64,000 nucleotides of DNA from the NCBI RefSeq assembly GCF_026586625.1, contig NZ_JAODIW010000010.1, positions 334,755-398,754 on the forward strand, read 5' to 3'. Shown piece after piece: positions 61,273 to 64,000 of the stretch. The DNA is from Halobium salinum. Its GTDB lineage: Archaea > Halobacteriota > Halobacteria > Halobacteriales > Haloferacaceae. The notes under the pieces were generated by a model. The model was not told where the DNA came from and ran no database searches. It saw nothing but the letters and a program-made list of their open reading frames with translations. Both the position numbers and the translations under genes were made by a program. The stretch's first letter is position 1. Each line of letters starts with the position of its first letter.

Positions 61273-61338
61273 CCCCAGTCGACGGTCACACTGCCGGAGC
61301 CCGGGGTCGGGTCTCCGGCCGCATCCACGGTCGCCTAA

Positions 61339-61587
61339 TTACGCCTCGACGCAGACGCCGACGCGGTCGAGACAGACCGTCCGGGTCCGCCCGGCCCGGC
61401 GCCGACCGTCCACGACCAGTACCGTCGCGGCGGCGGTGAGGGTCGCGGCGACGACGACGGCCGCGACGAGCAGGGGGTACGAGACCGCCAGCAGGACTGC
61501 GTTGACGGCGGCGAACAGCAGCGTCCACGCGAGAACGGTCTCTCGAAAGCTGTGCACGGTGCCGGTGGGCGTGTCGGGTCCTCGCAT
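61339..61587 (-). CDS. Hypothetical two-helix membrane protein, 82 aa
   Basis: An 82-residue protein with two adjacent hydrophobic segments (TVLAWTLLFAAVNAVLLAVSY and LLVAAVVVAATLTAAATVLVV) and a basic, Cys-containing tail (GRRRAGRTRTVCLDRVGVCV). The family is unknown. The ATG at 61587 is preferred to a TTG nine bases upstream. It is convergent with the DUF389 gene. Confidence 0.5.
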   Translation of the reverse strand: MRGPDTPTGTVHSFRETVLAWTLLFAAVNAVLLAVSYPLLVAAVVVAATLTAAATVLVVDGRRRAGRTRTVCLDRVGVCVEA

Positions 61588-61802
61588 CCCGGGCAACTAG
61601 TGGGGTCGACACCGGATAATAGTAATCTGAATGATGTTTCTGTTCGGCGCGTTACTGAAATCCGGTTCAGTCAGCACCGATGGTGGTGGGCCACCGCCGA
61701 CGGCACCGCGTCGACGCCATCTGCTGTCCCCGCCGACACCGCGTCACCGACCCTACTGCGCCCTCCGGCGCACTTTTGGTCGACGGCGGCGACCTCCCGG
61801 CC

Positions 61803-62381
61803 ATGTCTCTGGCAAGCGAGACGCGACGGGCCGTTCGGGAGCGGCCGTTCCTGCTCGCGGGGCTCCGCGCCGGCGTGGTCAACTTCACCGCGGCCGCCGA
61901 CTTCCTCGACCTCGACGGCGACCGCGAGGCGGTCGCGACGGCGCTCCGGCGGTACGCCGAGGAGCTCCCCGGCTACGACGACGAGTCGCGAGCGGCGCGC
62001 GTGACGATGCAGAGCGGGGTCGCGGTCGTCGCCGAGGGTGGCGACGGGCCGGGCGGGAGCAGGCGGAACGCGGCCCACGCCGACGGCGCGGCGGGCGACC
62101 CGCACGAGGCGGACCCGCTCCTCGCCGTCGGCGGCGCCGGACTCGTCTCCGACGGCGGGTCGGCGACGGCGGTCGTCGCGACTGGCTCACCCGAAGCCGT
62201 CGACGCCGCGGCCCTCGGAGCGGTGCTCTCGCGGCTCGAAACCGCGGGCGTCGGCGTCGACGCGGCGGCGGCGTGCGGCGGCACGCTCCTCGTCGTCGTC
62301 GACCGCCGGGAGGGCGCCACGGCGCTTCGGACGGTAGAGGCGGCCCTCGACGCAGTGCCGGCGCCCGTCGCCGACGCGTAG
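61803..62381 (+). CDS. Hypothetical haloarchaeal protein, DUF7523-like
   Basis: A 192-residue soluble acidic protein: SLASETRRAVRERPFLLAGL, AGVVNFTAAADFLDLDGDRE, ALRRYAEELPGYDD, then a low-complexity insert (GGDGPGGSRRNAAHADGAAG) and a VGGAGLVSDGGSATAVVATG, DAAALGAVLSRLETAGVGVD core. It resembles the conserved DUF7523 type, often in haloarchaea; the function is unknown. The N-terminal portion reads like a winged helix. It starts at the ATG at 61803 and precedes the PH-domain gene by 51 bp. Confidence 0.6.
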   Translation: MSLASETRRAVRERPFLLAGLRAGVVNFTAAADFLDLDGDREAVATALRRYAEELPGYDDESRAARVTMQSGVAVVAEGGDGPGGSRRNAAHADGAAGDPHEADPLLAVGGAGLVSDGGSATAVVATGSPEAVDAAALGAVLSRLETAGVGVDAAAACGGTLLVVVDRREGATALRTVEAALDAVPAPVADA

Positions 62382-62432
62382 CCCGGCCTCGCCAGCGCCA
62401 ACCAATAAGCCGCTCCGCGGCGAAGGACGGGT

Positions 62433-62984
62433 ATGTCCGGTTCGACGGAGACGACCGCACGGGAGGCTGGAACCCGCCACTCGTCGGTCCCCGACTGGGT
62501 TCACCTCGGTGAGGGCGAGCGGGTGGTCTGGCACGGCCGACCGAGCATCCGGGCGGTGTTCCCGGCGTTTCTCCCCGGTACCGCCGTGTTTCTCGCCGGC
62601 ATCGCGCTCATCCTCGTCCCGGATTTCGCGGCCGCCGCGCCGCCGTGGCTGGTCCCGCTCGGCGCGGTCGTCGTGCTCGCCGGCCTCGGCCTCGCGCTGC
62701 TCAGATACGTCCGCTGGCAGTACGTCCACTACGTCGTCACGACCAACGAGGTGTACAAGAAGCGCGGGCTGGTGAGCCGAGAGGTCGAGCAGCTCCGGCT
62801 CGTCCGCGTCGAGAACGTCTCCCACTCGCAGTCGGGCCTCCAGCGCGTGCTGGGGTACGGCGACGTGGTGATATCCACGGAGGGGAGTTCGAGCGAGTTC
62901 GTCCTCGACGACGTGCCGAACCCGACGGAGGTCCACAAGCGGCTGAGCGCCCAGTTCGACGGGATGAACCGAGGGTCGACGTAG
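62433..62984 (+). CDS. Bacterial-type PH-domain membrane protein (YdbT-like)
   Basis: A 183-residue protein. HLGEGERVVWHGRPSIRAVF is a bPH2 entry motif, followed by two helices (LPGTAVFLAGIALILVPDF and PLGAVVVLAGLGLALLRYV) and the PH domain (YVVTTNEVYKKRGLVSREVE, RLVRVENVSHSQSGLQRVLG, GDVVISTEGSSSEFVLDDVP). Such proteins are membrane-tethered and of unknown function, often linked to envelope stress or export. It starts at the ATG at 62433. Confidence 0.85.
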   Translation: MSGSTETTAREAGTRHSSVPDWVHLGEGERVVWHGRPSIRAVFPAFLPGTAVFLAGIALILVPDFAAAAPPWLVPLGAVVVLAGLGLALLRYVRWQYVHYVVTTNEVYKKRGLVSREVEQLRLVRVENVSHSQSGLQRVLGYGDVVISTEGSSSEFVLDDVPNPTEVHKRLSAQFDGMNRGST

Positions 62985-62997
62985 CGAGGCGGCCCCC

Positions 62998-63192
62998 TCA
63001 CTCCGCCCGCGTCCGCTGGTAGAGTGTCCATCCGACGGCGAGGGCGGCACAGCCGACGCCGATGGCGATTGGAATGGGGTCGTCGGTCGCGCCGAACTCC
63101 CAGCCGAGGACCGTCGTTCCGACGAGGGCGACGAGCGCGACCGCCGCCGCGAGGTACCGGAGGGACCGGGGAGACGAGGAGCGTCCGGGCAC
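62998..63192 (-). CDS. Hypothetical two-helix membrane protein, 64 aa
   Basis: A 64-residue protein with two hydrophobic segments (YLAAAVALVALVGTTVLGW and PIPIAIGVGCAALAVGWTLY). The GTG at 63192 is chosen because an A+T-rich aatctttttgc lies about 30 nt upstream, matching a haloarchaeal TATA. A longer frame from an ATG at 63291 exists but would place the TATA inside the coding sequence. The family is unknown. It converges with the PH-domain gene. Confidence 0.5.
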   Translation of the reverse strand: MPGRSSSPRSLRYLAAAVALVALVGTTVLGWEFGATDDPIPIAIGVGCAALAVGWTLYQRTRAE

Positions 63193-63311
63193 GGACAGCG
63201 GGACGGGGGCCGGGAGCAAAAAGATTCGTCCGGTCCGACCGTCCACGGGGCGTCGGTTTCGACTCGGCACGGACGACTCGTGTGCTAGCACGATTCTGTA
63301 AGGCCTTTAGG

Positions 63312-63330
63312 CGCCGGCCGTGAACCGGCG
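63312..63330 (+). promoter_or_regulatory. 6-bp perfect hairpin directly before cysS start
   Basis: The arms cgccgg (63312-63317) and ccggcg (63325-63330) pair around ccgtgaa, ending four bases before the cysS ATG at 63335. A TATA-like ctttag lies about 30 nt before the ATG, so the hairpin would be at or near the transcript's 5' end, if the gene is not leaderless. Confidence 0.35.
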
Positions 63331-63334
63331 GTCG

Positions 63335-64000
63335 ATGACGCTGTCCGTGACCAACACGCTGACGGGCGACCGCGAGCCGTTCGATGTCGACGACGAGGAG
63401 GTCCTCTTGTACGTCTGCGGCCTGACGGTCTCGGACGACGCCCACCTCGGTCACGCCCGGGTGTGGGTCCACGCGGACGTGATTCACCGCTGGCTCGACC
63501 ACGAGGGGTACGACGTGCGCCACGTCGAGAACGTCACCGACGTGAACGAGAAGATCGCCGCCCGGGTCGGCGAGGGGGACCTCGGCGACGACGAGGCCGC
63601 GGTGGCGGAGCACTTCTCGGCCTCCGTGCTCGCCGACATGCGCGGGCTCAACCTCGAACGCGCCGAGGTGTACCCCCGGGTCTCCGAGCACGTCCCCGAG
63701 ATTATCGACCTCGTCGAGACGCTAGTCGAGCAGGGGTACGCCTACGAGTCCAACGGGTCGGTGTACTTCGACGTGACCGAGTTCGAGGAGTACGGCAAAC
63801 TGTCGAACCAGGACCTCGACGAACTCGAGTCGCAGGGCGACCCCGACGAGCGGAGCGAGAAGCGCAACCCCGCGGACTTCGCGCTGTGGAAGGCCGGCCC
63901 CGTCTCGACGGCCGACTTGGCCGAACATCGAACCCCCGACCTCGACCCCCTCGACGAACCTGCGGGCCAGACGTGGGAGTCGCCGTGGGGGGAGGGGCGC
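63335..64000 (+). CDS. cysS: Cysteinyl-tRNA synthetase (3' end outside window)
   Basis: The first 222 codons of CysRS, which attaches Cys to tRNA-Cys. The N-terminus SVTNTLTGDREPFDVDDEE, the zinc-Cys LYVCGLTVSD segment (the family usually has CGPTVYD), the HIGH motif as AHLGHARVW, and DVIHRWLDHEGYDVRHVENV with TDVNEKIAARV are all present. The frame DFALWKAGPVSTA near the end is the conserved CysRS segment before the KMSKS half, which lies outside. It starts at the ATG at 63335. The sequence is intact in the visible part. Confidence 0.95.
   Translation, partial: MTLSVTNTLTGDREPFDVDDEEVLLYVCGLTVSDDAHLGHARVWVHADVIHRWLDHEGYDVRHVENVTDVNEKIAARVGEGDLGDDEAAVAEHFSASVLADMRGLNLERAEVYPRVSEHVPEIIDLVETLVEQGYAYESNGSVYFDVTEFEEYGKLSNQDLDELESQGDPDERSEKRNPADFALWKAGPVSTADLAEHRTPDLDPLDEPAGQTWESPWGEGR

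Overview
This window is a piece of a haloarchaeal (class Halobacteria) chromosome. The evidence is the very high G+C with strong GC3 bias, the acidic Asp/Glu-rich proteins, many GTG and near-leaderless starts, and family content limited to this group: GTP cyclohydrolase III, AglB, HalX response regulator, Bat-type HTH_10 regulator, the archaeal mevalonate decarboxylase, CbiX/DR2241, Orc1/Cdc6, and tRNA-Trp with a ~100-nt intron. No insertion sequence, prophage or CRISPR array was recognised. The content is core-like, but with several local scars and many small degenerate repeats between genes.

Layout. 1-7.1 kb: an NADH-dehydrogenase-like flavoprotein (cut by the window edge), mevalonate-phosphate decarboxylase, a MOSC protein, a formamidase-like amidohydrolase, then a decayed locus (truncated DUF3179 lipoprotein joined to a gutted galactokinase relic) next to a gluconate-dehydratase-type enolase-superfamily enzyme. 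7.2-12.8 kb: a DUF7344-like regulator, two secreted/surface proteins sharing a GETNAGA motif, a HAD hydrolase and a PQQ-type sugar dehydrogenase lipoprotein. 13.1-20.5 kb: the glycerol locus, glpABC divergent from glpK and a membrane protein that probably serves glycerol uptake. 20.5 kb: a divergent Orc1/Cdc6 paralogue. 21.8-29.3 kb: a surface N-glycosylation array made of an alkaline-phosphatase-superfamily enzyme, a lipid-linked-glycan flippase, the oligosaccharyltransferase AglB, and a DUF368 membrane protein that may recycle the lipid carrier. 29.5-35.1 kb: small zinc-ribbon proteins, a methyltransferase, CutA, two HAD phosphatases and GTP cyclohydrolase III.

35.1-37.9 kb: a replication origin. 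A gene-free ~1.1 kb stretch carries five copies of an origin-recognition-box-like sequence in inverted arrangement, flanked by mirrored pyrimidine- and purine-rich tracts, next to a canonical orc1/cdc6 gene. An intron-containing tRNA-Trp follows. 37.9-50 kb: a zinc-ribbon protein, a DUF457-like membrane protein, a DUF5794-type membrane protein, guaB, a HalX response regulator, an acyl-CoA dehydrogenase, an OFA-type transporter, a DUF4188 protein, and an aminotransferase overlapping its Lrp-type regulator. 50-64 kb: a large Bat-like multi-GAF regulator, a half-size EamA protein, a thioredoxin-fold protein, a divergent TrmB regulator/MFS pair, a Trm112-like protein, CbiX with its DR2241 partner, a DUF389 membrane protein, a PH-domain membrane protein and the first two-thirds of cysteinyl-tRNA synthetase.

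The strongest leads are the origin architecture, the AglB-DUF368 neighbourhood as a lipid-carrier cycle, the DUF3179/galK deletion scar, and a recurrent pattern of short degenerate tandem repeats placed at gene ends, in two cases duplicating the stop codon. All family assignments come from reading the translated sequence; none was checked by database search.
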